Shown in pieces: positions 18,062-27,125 of a stretch of 51,896 nt of DNA. The stretch covers positions 1-51,896 of the forward strand of contig JASHUU010000007.1 of assembly GCA_030039795.1 (NCBI GenBank), given 5' to 3'. The stretch's first letter is position 1; each line of letters begins with the position of its first letter. The DNA comes from Nitrososphaerales archaeon. GTDB taxonomy: Archaea > Thermoproteota > Nitrososphaeria > Nitrososphaerales > Gagatemarchaeaceae. The notes beneath the pieces are model-generated. The model saw nothing but the letters and a program-made list of their open reading frames with translations, was not told the origin of the DNA and did no database searches. The translations under genes and the position numbers were made by a program.

Positions 18062-18710
18062 GTGTCCGACCGGCAGGGCCCTTCGTTGCAGATACTCGAC
18101 TCGACGCTGAGAGAGGGGGAGCTGTTCAGGTTCCTCCCGGCCGAGTCCAGGATGAGGGTGGCTTCCAAGATCGCCGACTCTGGGGTGCGCCTGATGGAGG
18201 TCACCGTGGACTATCCTCGCAGGACGTCGTACGAAGACAACGTAGGGGTGGTGAAGGCGCTCAAAGACAGAGGCGTCGAAGTCGTCCTCCACGGCCGGGC
18301 CACGCAGGAGGACCTGTCGTCAATGGCCAGATACGACGCCTACGGGTGCGCCGTCTACATCGCCGTGAGCCAGCTCCACAGGGAATTCAAGCTCCACGGG
18401 ATCACGCGCGAGGCGGCGGTCGAGCAGCTCGTGGAGGCCGTGTCGAGGGCGCGAGGGCTCGGCTTCCGGTACATCCGGGCCACGATGGAGGACGCCTCGA
18501 GGCTCTTCCTCCAGGAAGGCGAGCTCGGCCTGGACTTCGTCAGGACGTCAGCCGAGAGGCTCCGCTCGGCAGGCGCCCCACATCAAGGAGCGGCTCCTCA
18601 GCGGGGCCGACGAGGTCGGTCTGACCTTCTCTCGCTACGAGGCGGCCATCGCCGAGTACGAAAGGCGCGCGCCTGCTTACCTGCAGCGACCCCCAGCTCC
18701 GGGACCCTAA
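18062..18710 (+). pseudogene. HMGL-type TIM-barrel (2-isopropylmalate/homocitrate synthase-like), frameshifted and apparently missing the second half of the barrel
   Basis: LQILDSTLREGELFRFLPAESRMRVASKIADSGVRLMEVTVDYP...RATMEDASRLFL; frame change at CCCC (18576-18579), then HIKERLLSGADEVGLTFSRYEAAIAEYERRAPAYLQRPPAPGP*. Confidence 0.6.
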
Positions 18711-18813
18711 CGCTCCTGCGGCAAGCCATAGGACCGAAAGGAGGCTGCCTCGTGGCCGACTCTTCCGGCGCAGGGCAGTTCCGTGGAGCTGCACGCAGCT
18801 ACGCTTTAATACG

Positions 18814-19503
18814 ATGAGAGCCGTCGCCTTCGAAGGCTTGAAGCTGTTCCTCGACACGGCCAACCTCGAGTGGATAAGGAAACTGAACAGGATGGGCTTG
18901 GTCGACGGCGTCACCACCAACCCTACGCTCGTGGCGAAGGAGCAGGGGGACTTCGAAGAGATGGTCGGAAGCATCTGCAGGGAAGTGAGGGGCGACGTAA
19001 GCGCGGAGGTGGTGAGCACCGACTACGACGGGATGGTAAGGGAGGCGAAGCACCTGTCCTCGATAGCGCCCAACGTCGTGGTCAAGATACCGATAATCCC
19101 GGAAGGGCTGCGGGCGACGAAGACAGTGAGCGGCCTGGGGATGCGCGTGAACATGACGCTTGTCTTCTCCGCCAACCAGGGCCTCCTCGCCGCGAAGGCT
19201 GGAGCCTCCTTCATCAGCCCCTTCATCGGGAGGCTGGACGACGTCGGCCAGAGAGGGATGGAAGTGGTCGAGGACCTCGTGAAGATCCGCGACAACTACA
19301 GACTGAAGTCAGAGGTCCTTGTGGGAAGCATAAGGCACCCCCAGCACGTCCTGGAGGCGGCCAAGATAGGCGCGGACATCGCGACCATGCCGCCGGAGAT
19401 CATGGAGAAGATGATGCAGCACCCACTGACGGACGCGGGACTGAAGAGGTTCCTAGAGGACTGGGAGCGGGCGAAGAAGGCGAAGCCCTCCATCACGGCG
19501 TAG
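18814..19503 (+). CDS. transaldolase-family protein (fructose-6-phosphate aldolase/MipB-TalC type)
   Basis: KLFLDTANLEWIRKLNRMGLVDGVTTNPTLVAKE, VVVKIPIIPEGLRATK, NMTLVFSANQGLLAAKAGASFISPFIGRLDD. Confidence 0.93.
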   Translation: MRAVAFEGLKLFLDTANLEWIRKLNRMGLVDGVTTNPTLVAKEQGDFEEMVGSICREVRGDVSAEVVSTDYDGMVREAKHLSSIAPNVVVKIPIIPEGLRATKTVSGLGMRVNMTLVFSANQGLLAAKAGASFISPFIGRLDDVGQRGMEVVEDLVKIRDNYRLKSEVLVGSIRHPQHVLEAAKIGADIATMPPEIMEKMMQHPLTDAGLKRFLEDWERAKKAKPSITA

Positions 19504-19538
19504 ACAACTTTTTACACGCCTCGGGGGCGGCTCGCCTC

Positions 19539-20141
19539 ATGGCAAAGACATACACGCTTCCACCTCTCCCGTACAAGTACTCTGACCTCCAGCCGCACAT
19601 CTCCGAGAAGATAATGACCCTGCACCACGACAAGCACCACCAGGCCTACGTCACCGGGGCCAACACGGCCCTGGACAAGCTGGAGAAAGCCAGGAAGGGC
19701 GAGATCCAGATCGACGTGAGGGCGGTCCTACGTGACTACAGCTTCAACGTCGACGGACACATCTTGCACTCCATCTTCTGGCCCAACATGGCTCCGCCCG
19801 GAAAGGGCGGAGGCTCGCCGGGGGGCAAGATAGGCGACGCAATCGCAAGGGACTTCGGTGGCTTCGACAAGTTCAAGGCGCAGTTCAGCGACGCCGCGAA
19901 GACCGTAGAAGGCAGCGGATGGGCGCTCCTGCTCTTCGACGCGGAGACGTCGCAGCTCGTCCTCACCCAAGTGGAGAAACAGAACTTCATGCATCTCGCA
20001 CAGATGAAGATACTCCTTGGGCTGGACGTATGGGAGCACGCCTACTACCTCGACTACATGAACGACAGGGCGAAGTACGTAGAGGCATGGTGGAACGTAG
20101 TCAACTGGTCCGACGTGGATGCGAGGCTCTCGAACGCCTAG
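19539..20141 (+). CDS. sod: Fe/Mn superoxide dismutase
   Basis: YTLPPLPYKYSDLQPHISEKIMTLHHDKHHQAYVTGAN, LDVWEHAYYLDYMNDRAKYVEAWWNVVNW. Confidence 0.96.
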   Translation: MAKTYTLPPLPYKYSDLQPHISEKIMTLHHDKHHQAYVTGANTALDKLEKARKGEIQIDVRAVLRDYSFNVDGHILHSIFWPNMAPPGKGGGSPGGKIGDAIARDFGGFDKFKAQFSDAAKTVEGSGWALLLFDAETSQLVLTQVEKQNFMHLAQMKILLGLDVWEHAYYLDYMNDRAKYVEAWWNVVNWSDVDARLSNA

Positions 20142-21459
20142 GCCCCGCGTCCCCGTCCTCTTTCTTTCTGCGGCCGTCGGCGAACTCGCCGCTGAGACGG
20201 ACGAGCGTGTCAATGTCACTCTCCGAGTGCGCGGTTGAGACCCCCCCTGCGTGGCCGGGGAGGAGGAACGCGCCCCTCGACATCAGGTGAAGCGCATACG
20301 AGTGGGATGCCTCCTTGTCTTCCGCGGCCGCCTCCTCGGCGTTCCGCGGCTTCCTTCCGAAGTGCGTGAGGAAGAGCGACCCGACCCCCGACGTGAAGGT
20401 CTGCACGCCCCGCGCGGAGAACTCGGCGTCGACGCCTCTCCGCAGCTTCCCGCCCATCCTCTCCAGGCGAGGGTAGACCGAGCCCGCGTTCCTCCGGAGA
20501 TAGCGCAGGGTCGCCAGCCCAGCCGTCATGGTCATCGGGTTCTCGGAGAACGTGCCTCCGCCTATCGAGACGAAGTCTCTGCGCCTCGCCGGGTCCGCCA
20601 GCGAGACGATCTCCCTGCCTCCGCACACGAGCCCTATGGGCAAGCCCCCGCCGACTATCTTACCGAGGGTGGCGAGGTCCGGCTCGACCCCGTACATCTC
20701 CTGCGCCCCCCCGAGGGCGACCCTGAACCCCGTGATCACCTCGTCGAAGGCGAGCACGATCGACTTCCTGTCGGCCAGCTCCCTCAGGCCCCTGAGGTAG
20801 TCCGAGTCGGCGGGGATGCACCCGCCCGCGCCGAGGACGGGCTCGAGCAGGATCGCGGCCGCGTCGCCTTCCGCCCTCCTGACGGCGTCCTCCGCCGAGG
20901 CCAGGTCGTTGAACCTGGCGGTCAGGACGTGGGCCTGCTCGTCTGCCACTATCCCCGCGCTCTCCGCCCTGTCGAAGGGCGAGTGGACTCCCTTGTTCAG
21001 CTCCGTGTTGTACCCGTGCCACCCGCCCGCCATCTTGACCACCACCCTCTTCCTCGTGTAGGCCCTCGCGAGCCTGACGAGATACATCGTCGCTTCCGCC
21101 CCGGTGTTGCAGAACCTCGTCATCTCGGCGCACGGGACGCTCCTGCTGACCTCCTCGCCAAGCTCCACAGACAGCCTGCTGGGCATCCCGTAGTGCGTGC
21201 CATGCGAAAGCTGCGAGGCCAGCGCGGCGACCACCACCTCGGGCGAGTGCCCGAGAATCAGGGCCATGTGTCCCATCCAGTAGTCGGTGTAGGCGTTCCC
21301 GTCCTCGTCCCAGACCTTGCTTCCCTCCGCCCTCCTTACGAAGATCGGATAGGGCTCGTAGAACCTAGCGTTGTGGTTGACGCCGCCCGCGAAGACCTTC
21401 CGCGCCCTTGCGAAGAGCCGCGCCGACTCGCGCGTCCTCCTCTCGTACGCCCCTGCCAT
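20101..21459 (-). CDS. hemL: glutamate-1-semialdehyde 2,1-aminomutase-like class III aminotransferase
   Basis: YTDYWMGHMALILGHSPEVV, EVSRSVPCAEMTRFCNTGAEATMYLVRLARAYTRKRVVVKMAGGWHGYNTELNKG, LAFDEVITGFRVALGGAQEMYGVEPDLATLGKIVGGGLPIG; 3' end overlaps sod by 41 nt. Confidence 0.87.
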   Translation of the reverse strand: MAGAYERRTRESARLFARARKVFAGGVNHNARFYEPYPIFVRRAEGSKVWDEDGNAYTDYWMGHMALILGHSPEVVVAALASQLSHGTHYGMPSRLSVELGEEVSRSVPCAEMTRFCNTGAEATMYLVRLARAYTRKRVVVKMAGGWHGYNTELNKGVHSPFDRAESAGIVADEQAHVLTARFNDLASAEDAVRRAEGDAAAILLEPVLGAGGCIPADSDYLRGLRELADRKSIVLAFDEVITGFRVALGGAQEMYGVEPDLATLGKIVGGGLPIGLVCGGREIVSLADPARRRDFVSIGGGTFSENPMTMTAGLATLRYLRRNAGSVYPRLERMGGKLRRGVDAEFSARGVQTFTSGVGSLFLTHFGRKPRNAEEAAAEDKEASHSYALHLMSRGAFLLPGHAGGVSTAHSESDIDTLVRLSGEFADGRRKKEDGDAGPRRSRASHPRRTS

Positions 21460-21534
21460 CGGCGCCCGACCTGCACTCAGGTATATCGGACTATTGGAAA
21501 AGGTCAACTAAGGCCGGCGTCCCTCGCGCCCGGG

Positions 21535-22449
21535 TTGGAGTTCAACGTCCGCCTCGAGCGCCCCTTTAACCTCCAGTACACGCTAGAGAGCGGGCAGGTA
21601 TTCAGGTGGGAGAGGCAGGGAGACTGGTGGCTCGGGGTGGTCCCTGGGGGGGCGGTCAAGCTGCAGCAGGAGGGGGACTGGCTCAGGTGCGTCTCCTCCG
21701 GCGAGTCCCTCGGGAGCGCCTTCGTGACGAGCTACTTCAGGCTGGACGACGACCTGGAGGGCATCCTCGCAGCACTGACGACCGACAAGACCATCGCCGC
21801 CGCGGCGCAGAGGTTCTATGGTATGCGCCTGGTCAGGCAGGAGAAGTGGGAGTGCCTGGCCTCCTTCACCCTGGCCACGAACGCCAACATACCTAGGATA
21901 AGGAAGATGGTGGCCGCAGTCTGCGACAGGTTCGGAGAGCCCTTCCAGTTCGGCGACCTGGCCCTGCACTCCTTCCCCACTCCCGGGGTCCTGGCGTCCC
22001 AGACTGCCGCCGACCTCAGAGGCTGCGGCCTAGGATACAGGGCCGCATTCCTCAGGCACGTGGCGTCCGCGGTCGAGGAAGGGATGATCGACCTCTCCGA
22101 GCTCTCGATGCTGGACTACGAGGACGCCCGCGCCCGCCTCGTGGCCGAGCTCTCCGGCGAGAAGCTCCTGCTCGGCGTCGGCCCCAAGGTCGCGGACTGC
22201 CTCCTCCTCTACGCCTGCGGCAAGGACGAGGCCTTCCCGGTGGACGTCTGGATAGGCAAGGCGCTGGCGCGGTGGTATCCGAGGATGTTCAATCCTGCCC
22301 TCAGGAGGAAGCTCGTCAAGGACGGGAAGGCGAGGCTGAGCGGGGCGGACTACTCCATGGTGTCGCGCGTCGCCAGGGGCCGCTTCGGCGAGAACGCGGG
22401 GTACGCCCAGCAGTATCTCTACGCCCTCGCGCGCTCGGAAGGGGTCTGA
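21535..22449 (+). CDS. ogg: 8-oxoguanine DNA glycosylase/AlkA-like (HhH-GPD) DNA glycosylase
   Basis: FNLQYTLESGQVFRWERQGDWWLGVV, GYRAAFLRHVASAV, LLGVGPKVADCLLLYACGKDEAFPVDVWIGKAL. Confidence 0.87.
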   Translation: MEFNVRLERPFNLQYTLESGQVFRWERQGDWWLGVVPGGAVKLQQEGDWLRCVSSGESLGSAFVTSYFRLDDDLEGILAALTTDKTIAAAAQRFYGMRLVRQEKWECLASFTLATNANIPRIRKMVAAVCDRFGEPFQFGDLALHSFPTPGVLASQTAADLRGCGLGYRAAFLRHVASAVEEGMIDLSELSMLDYEDARARLVAELSGEKLLLGVGPKVADCLLLYACGKDEAFPVDVWIGKALARWYPRMFNPALRRKLVKDGKARLSGADYSMVSRVARGRFGENAGYAQQYLYALARSEGV

Positions 22450-22457
22450 AGGCGCCG

Positions 22458-22958
22458 CTACTGGCCCTTCGGTTTGCCTAGCCCCCACGCCACTGAGATC
22501 GCCCCGGCGGCGGTGAGGAGGGCGCCGGCGAGCGTGTACCAGAAGTTGTGGAGCACCACGTATCCCGGCACGAGGACCACGTCGATCCCGACGAGCAGAA
22601 GCGCGACGCCGAACGCGAAGAAGCCCAGGCTGAAGACTATGGCCGGAGCGGGAGGCAGCGGCGCGACTCCAGGGACTCCTATGCCGGGCTGGCCCGGCTG
22701 GTGAGGCTTCCTGAACGTCGGGAGCCCGCCCTTCATCAGGCCCATGGGCAAGAACAGGACCCCCAAGGCAAGGAGGATGCTCGAGGTCCCCTGTGCCGCC
22801 CCTGGCTCGGGGCTGGAGATCAAGCAGTAGCATCCGTCACCCGCGGGCGTCATCACGGGTATGATGGACCCGTTGTAGAATATGCTGCTGAAGAGTATGA
22901 TGCCAGTCAGTCCCAGCAGCATGAAGATGAACGACAGCGCAAGAAACTCGTCGTCCAA
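22458..22958 (-). CDS. membrane protein, unknown function
   Basis: Multiple hydrophobic helices (FIFMLLGLTGIILFSSIF, IVFSLGFFAFGVALLLVGIDVVLV). Confidence 0.6.
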   Translation of the reverse strand: MDDEFLALSFIFMLLGLTGIILFSSIFYNGSIIPVMTPAGDGCYCLISSPEPGAAQGTSSILLALGVLFLPMGLMKGGLPTFRKPHQPGQPGIGVPGVAPLPPAPAIVFSLGFFAFGVALLLVGIDVVLVPGYVVLHNFWYTLAGALLTAAGAISVAWGLGKPKGQ

Positions 22959-23013
22959 GTTTCTACTCTCCTTCGGACCCTTGCATCTTTTCTTAAGGGT
23001 TTCGAGGCACTGC

Positions 23014-23250
23014 CTATCTCTGGGGCGTGGCCCGCCTGAACATCAACCCCGCCGCCACCACTCCGAGGATGACGACTCCGAGCCCCGCCACGTTGGCGAC
23101 GCCCAGTGACAGGAGGCCTTTGCTCGAGCTGAGCGCGCCGAAGACGAAGTACCCGACTATCACCAGGGCCACCAGGACGCCGGCCTGCCAGAACTTCATC
23201 GGCGGGCGGTCGCGGCCGCAGCCGCCTTTGAGTCTTGCGGACAGGAGCAT
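23014..23250 (-). CDS. small two-TM membrane protein
   Basis: FWQAGVLVALVIVGYFVFGAL and ANVAGLGVVILGVVAAGLMF. Confidence 0.5.
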   Translation of the reverse strand: MLLSARLKGGCGRDRPPMKFWQAGVLVALVIVGYFVFGALSSSKGLLSLGVANVAGLGVVILGVVAAGLMFRRATPQR

Positions 23251-23491
23251 GGTCCCGCGGGTCGGACGCTTAGCGCCTTTCGGCGCATTTGAGCCGACGA
23301 CACTCCGGTGACTGTGGCCTGTGTAGGCTGGACGGGTCAGCCAGGGCCGACCGCTACAGCCGGAAGCTTTTGGTCCTCTCTGCGAGGTCTACCAGGCTGA
23401 GCTACCGCGGGACTGATGGCTCGCGCGCCTGCAAGTTTCTTAAGCCTTGCTGAAACGGGAAAAGCAAAATACAAGAAGGTGGGCGGACGGA

Positions 23492-24370
23492 ATGTTGCAG
23501 TCTGGCGCAAGGCTCTCGGACTATCTGGCGCTGACAAAGCCGAAGATAATCCCGCTCCTCCTCCTCGCGTCCCTGGGGGCCGCGGTGGCCGCAGCGAGGG
23601 GCGTCCCGACGCTCTCCGTCATAGTCGGTCTACTGGTCGGAGGCTCGCTGGCCTCAGGAGGCGCGCTGGCCCTGAACAGCTACCTCGAGGTCGGGACAGA
23701 CTCGAAGATGAAGAGGACGAGGAACAGGCCTCTGCCGGCCGGGCGGATCGTCCCTCCCAGGCACGCCCTCTACCTCGGGCTCGGGCTGATAGCCGCCGGC
23801 GTCGTGGTGGCGGCACTCACAGTGGACGCGACCGCCGTCTTCTTCATAGCCCTCGGGGCCTTCGTCTACGTCCCGATCTACACCGTCATCCTGAAGCCGC
23901 GCACGAGCTGGAACATCGTCCTCGGAGGCTTCGCCGGGAGCTGCGCGGCGCTCGCGGGCTGGTACGCGGTCACCTCTGCGAACGCGCTCACGGGCTGGGT
24001 GCTCGCCGCCCTGGTCTTCGTGTGGACGCCGAGCCACTTCTGGTCTCTGGCGGTCCTCACAGAGCAGGACTACTCGAGCGTGGGGATCCCGATGCTCCCC
24101 TCGGTGGTAGGGCCTGAGGCCGCGACGAAGTACATAGTAGCGAACACGCTCCTGCTCATCCCTGTGAGCCTCCTGTTCGCCTTCTACTTGGCGGGCGTCG
24201 GGCTGGCCGTATACCTTGCAGTAGCTGTGGCCTTCGGAGCGGCGCTGCTGGGCACGAACATAAAGCTGTACAGGGACCCGTCGAAGGCCAATGCCTGGCT
24301 CGCCTTCAAATTCTCCAGCCCCTACCTGGCCGTCATCTTCGCCGCCGCTATGGTGGCCGTCGTAGTGTGA
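23492..24370 (+). CDS. ctaB: protoheme IX farnesyltransferase (heme o synthase)
   Basis: DYLALTKPKIIPLLLLASLGAA, NSYLEVGTDSKMKRTRNRPLPAGRI, FVWTPSHFWSLAVLTEQDY. Confidence 0.94.
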   Translation: MLQSGARLSDYLALTKPKIIPLLLLASLGAAVAAARGVPTLSVIVGLLVGGSLASGGALALNSYLEVGTDSKMKRTRNRPLPAGRIVPPRHALYLGLGLIAAGVVVAALTVDATAVFFIALGAFVYVPIYTVILKPRTSWNIVLGGFAGSCAALAGWYAVTSANALTGWVLAALVFVWTPSHFWSLAVLTEQDYSSVGIPMLPSVVGPEAATKYIVANTLLLIPVSLLFAFYLAGVGLAVYLAVAVAFGAALLGTNIKLYRDPSKANAWLAFKFSSPYLAVIFAAAMVAVVV

Positions 24371-25686
24371 CGGCCGGCCAGCAACCCTTTTCTTCCGTCC
24401 AGCCTGTCTGCCGGTCCTTGTCCCGGACCTTCGTCGTCCACTACTCGGAAGTGGCTCTCAAGGGGAAGAACAGGCCGGAGTTCGCTAGGGCCTTGACGAG
24501 GAACATCAAGAGGGCGCTCTGGGGGATGAACGCGACGGTGAGCCAGTCGGAGAGCCGGATCTTCGTCGAGGTTGACGACCGAGAGCAGGAGGTAGCCGAG
24601 AAGCTCTCTAGGGTGTTCGGAGTCTCGTGGTTCGCCCCTGCCTCATCCGTCCCGCCGGACTACGAGTCTGTGAGGGACGCGGCGCTGAGGTGCGCCGCTT
24701 CGCTGCCTGGCAGGACGTTCCGGATCAGCGCGAGGCGGAGCGACAAGTCCTTCCCCATGACCTCAGGCGAGCTCGACAGGACGCTGGGGTCCGAGGTCGT
24801 CGGGCTGACGGCCAGACCCGTGGACCTCTCCAGCCCTGACGCCACGATCCACGTCGACGTTCTGAGGCGGAGGGCCCTGGTCTACTCCGCCAGGACCAGG
24901 GGGCCGGGCGGGCTCCCTGTCGGGACCGCCGGGAGGACTATGCATCTCTTCTCAGGAGGGATAGACTCTCCCGTTGCGGCCTGGCTCCTGATGAAGAGGG
25001 GCTGCAGGCCGGTCTACCTCCACTTCCACGCCTCTCCTCCAGGGGAGGCCCCCATGGACGGGAAGGTCGCGAGGCTTGTGAAGGTCTTGGCGGGCTACTG
25101 CGGCAAGAGCACGCTGGTCCTGGTCCCGTTCGCCGAGTACCAGATCGCGACCATGGACGCCCCAGGGGAGCTCGAGCCCTCGCTCTTCAGAAGGTTCATG
25201 CGCATATCGGCCGAGGCCCTTGCGCCCGCCTTCAACGCCTCCGGCATATCGACGGGCGACTCTCTCTCCCAGGCGGCCTCCCAGACCCTCTGGAACATCA
25301 GGACCTTCGACGAGGGGTCCTCCCTGCCGGTCCTCAGGCCGCTGCTGACGTACGACAAGGAGGAGATAGTCAGCCTTGCCAGGGAGATAGGCACCTACGA
25401 GCTTTCGCTCGAGGAGTACAAGGACTGCTGCTCGATAGTGTCCAGGCACCCGAAGACGCGCGCCAAGGCAGCCACGGTGTCCGAGTTCGCGACCAGGCTA
25501 GCCTTCAGCGACTTCGCCTGGAAGTCCTTCGACCAGGGGACGCTCATTTCATATGACCCGGAGAGGCCGGAGCCGAAGGTCCTTCCGCTGGGCGACGCTC
25601 TTCGCCGGGCGGCGTCCAGGGACGCGGCTCCACGGCCCTTGGCGAGCCGGCAGGATGACGCGGGCCTTCGCAGCGGCAAGCCTTAG
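24367..25686 (+). CDS. thiI: ThiI-type tRNA sulfurtransferase (THUMP + PP-loop)
   Basis: VVHYSEVALKGKNRPEFARALTRNIKRAL, MHLFSGGIDSPVAAWLLMKRGCRPVYLHFH; 4-nt overlap with ctaB. Confidence 0.93.
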   Translation: MTAGQQPFSSVQPVCRSLSRTFVVHYSEVALKGKNRPEFARALTRNIKRALWGMNATVSQSESRIFVEVDDREQEVAEKLSRVFGVSWFAPASSVPPDYESVRDAALRCAASLPGRTFRISARRSDKSFPMTSGELDRTLGSEVVGLTARPVDLSSPDATIHVDVLRRRALVYSARTRGPGGLPVGTAGRTMHLFSGGIDSPVAAWLLMKRGCRPVYLHFHASPPGEAPMDGKVARLVKVLAGYCGKSTLVLVPFAEYQIATMDAPGELEPSLFRRFMRISAEALAPAFNASGISTGDSLSQAASQTLWNIRTFDEGSSLPVLRPLLTYDKEEIVSLAREIGTYELSLEEYKDCCSIVSRHPKTRAKAATVSEFATRLAFSDFAWKSFDQGTLISYDPERPEPKVLPLGDALRRAASRDAAPRPLASRQDDAGLRSGKP

Positions 25687-26061
25687 CTATGACTCAGGTT
25701 GCGAGGTAGCCTGGTCATGTTTCTCGGTCTCCCTTCTATCTTCCTCGTCCAGCACCGCCTTCCAGTTGCCCTCCGTGAAGGAGCCGTACTGCAGCTTCTC
25801 TTTCCCTAGAAGCTCCTCCGTGAAGGTAGGCTTCTCCTCAGGTCTTGACGGCAGAAAGAGAGATGTGATGAGCAGGGAGAACCCTACAACCGCGAACGCG
25901 GCGGCAGCGAAGAAGTAGTATAGCCCTAAGCTCGACGGGACCCCTCCGAACATGTCCTCCAGCACTGAAAACACAAGAGTGCTTGCAAAGGGGACAAGGA
26001 CCAGGGCAAGGCCGGTCCTCAATGCCTTCTGCCTGTAGAAGCGCCTTCGCAATCTCGCCAC
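25687..26061 (-). CDS. two-TM membrane protein, unknown function
   Basis: TGLALVLVPFASTLVFSVLEDMF and LYYFFAAAAFAVVGFSLLITSLFL. Confidence 0.6.
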   Translation of the reverse strand: MARLRRRFYRQKALRTGLALVLVPFASTLVFSVLEDMFGGVPSSLGLYYFFAAAAFAVVGFSLLITSLFLPSRPEEKPTFTEELLGKEKLQYGSFTEGNWKAVLDEEDRRETEKHDQATSQPES

Positions 26062-26203
26062 CGTGCCATATTGAGGCGTCTCTCTAAAACGGATTGCGCC
26101 CTCAGGCTGTGTCGTGTGGTCCGGCCGCCCCGGCGGAAGCCTTGCAGAGGCAGCCGGCAGACAAAATTATAAGCAGGCGAGCCGGCGTCGTGCAAGGATT
26201 AAG

Positions 26204-26539
26204 ATGGAGAACGGCGTCACGCACGTCAACGGAAAGCAGTTCCAAGAGGAGGTCGTGAAGTCCGGCACGCCCGTTGTGGTGGACTTCTATGCCGACTGGT
26301 GCGGCCCCTGCAAGGCAATGGCCCCAGTCTTCGAGCAACTGTCGAAGGAGTACGACGGGAAGGTGAAGTTCGTGAAGGTCGACACGGACGACAACCAGGA
26401 GCTCGCGAGCCAGTTCGGGATAATGAGCATCCCGACGATGATGTTCTTCTCGAAGGGCAAGGTCGAGGACATCGTGGTCGGGGCGGTGCCTTCCACGGTC
26501 TTGAAGACCAAGCTAGACTCTCTCGTCAAGAGCCCGTAA
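26204..26539 (+). CDS. trxA: thioredoxin
   Basis: VVVDFYADWCGPCKAMAPVFEQLSKEYDGKVKFVKVDTDDNQELASQFGIMSIPTMMFF. Confidence 0.96.
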   Translation: MENGVTHVNGKQFQEEVVKSGTPVVVDFYADWCGPCKAMAPVFEQLSKEYDGKVKFVKVDTDDNQELASQFGIMSIPTMMFFSKGKVEDIVVGAVPSTVLKTKLDSLVKSP

Positions 26540-26573
26540 AACGCTTTTACGCTCACTCTTCGGCCGCTCCAAC

Positions 26574-27074
26574 GTGAACGGGAGAAACGCGCTGCTGGCT
26601 GCGAGCGTCGTCCTCCTCTTCGCCCTCCTCGTGGTGGGCGCGGCGGTGACGGCGGGAAACTTCGGCGAGGAGTGTGGAGTGAACATGTTCGAGCAAGACT
26701 GGCCGCTCTGCAACGGCCACCTGCTCCCTCCCTTGGTCCTAGGTCCGATAGTCGAATACTCCCATAGGATCCTGGCCTCTCTCTCGGCGCTCTTCCTTGT
26801 CCTCACCTCGGTGTCATTCTGGAGGGCCGAGCGGCCAAAGCCGAGCGAACGGAACCTCGTCTACGCGTCCACGGGCCTGATCTTCGTGGAGATAGGCGTC
26901 GGGGCTGCAGTGGTGAACACTTCACTCTCGGCGGCGGTCGTGACGTTGCACCAGGGGCTGGCCATCCTCATCTTCGGCCTTGCGGTCGCGGCCGCGGCCA
27001 GGGCCATGCAGAAGCGCGCGGACGGCGCGACGAAGGATGCGGGAAGCCGCCCTGCCCCCATGGTCGCGACGTAG
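26574..27074 (+). CDS. ctaA: half-size heme A synthase-like membrane protein
   Basis: VVGAAVTAGNFGEECGVNMFEQDWPLCNGHLLPP..IVEYSHRILASLSALFLVL..VTLHQGLAILIFGL (His-containing 4-TM unit). Confidence 0.75.
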   Translation: MNGRNALLAASVVLLFALLVVGAAVTAGNFGEECGVNMFEQDWPLCNGHLLPPLVLGPIVEYSHRILASLSALFLVLTSVSFWRAERPKPSERNLVYASTGLIFVEIGVGAAVVNTSLSAAVVTLHQGLAILIFGLAVAAAARAMQKRADGATKDAGSRPAPMVAT

Positions 27075-27125
27075 CACTCTCAGACCATAATCGGTTTATT
27101 ATCCCCTCTCAAGCACGACGACCGC

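Noticed and set aside
20251-21534. N-terminal ~430 aa of the 20251..22449 ORF
   Set aside because: Antisense to hemL; only the part from TTG 21535 is DNA glycosylase.
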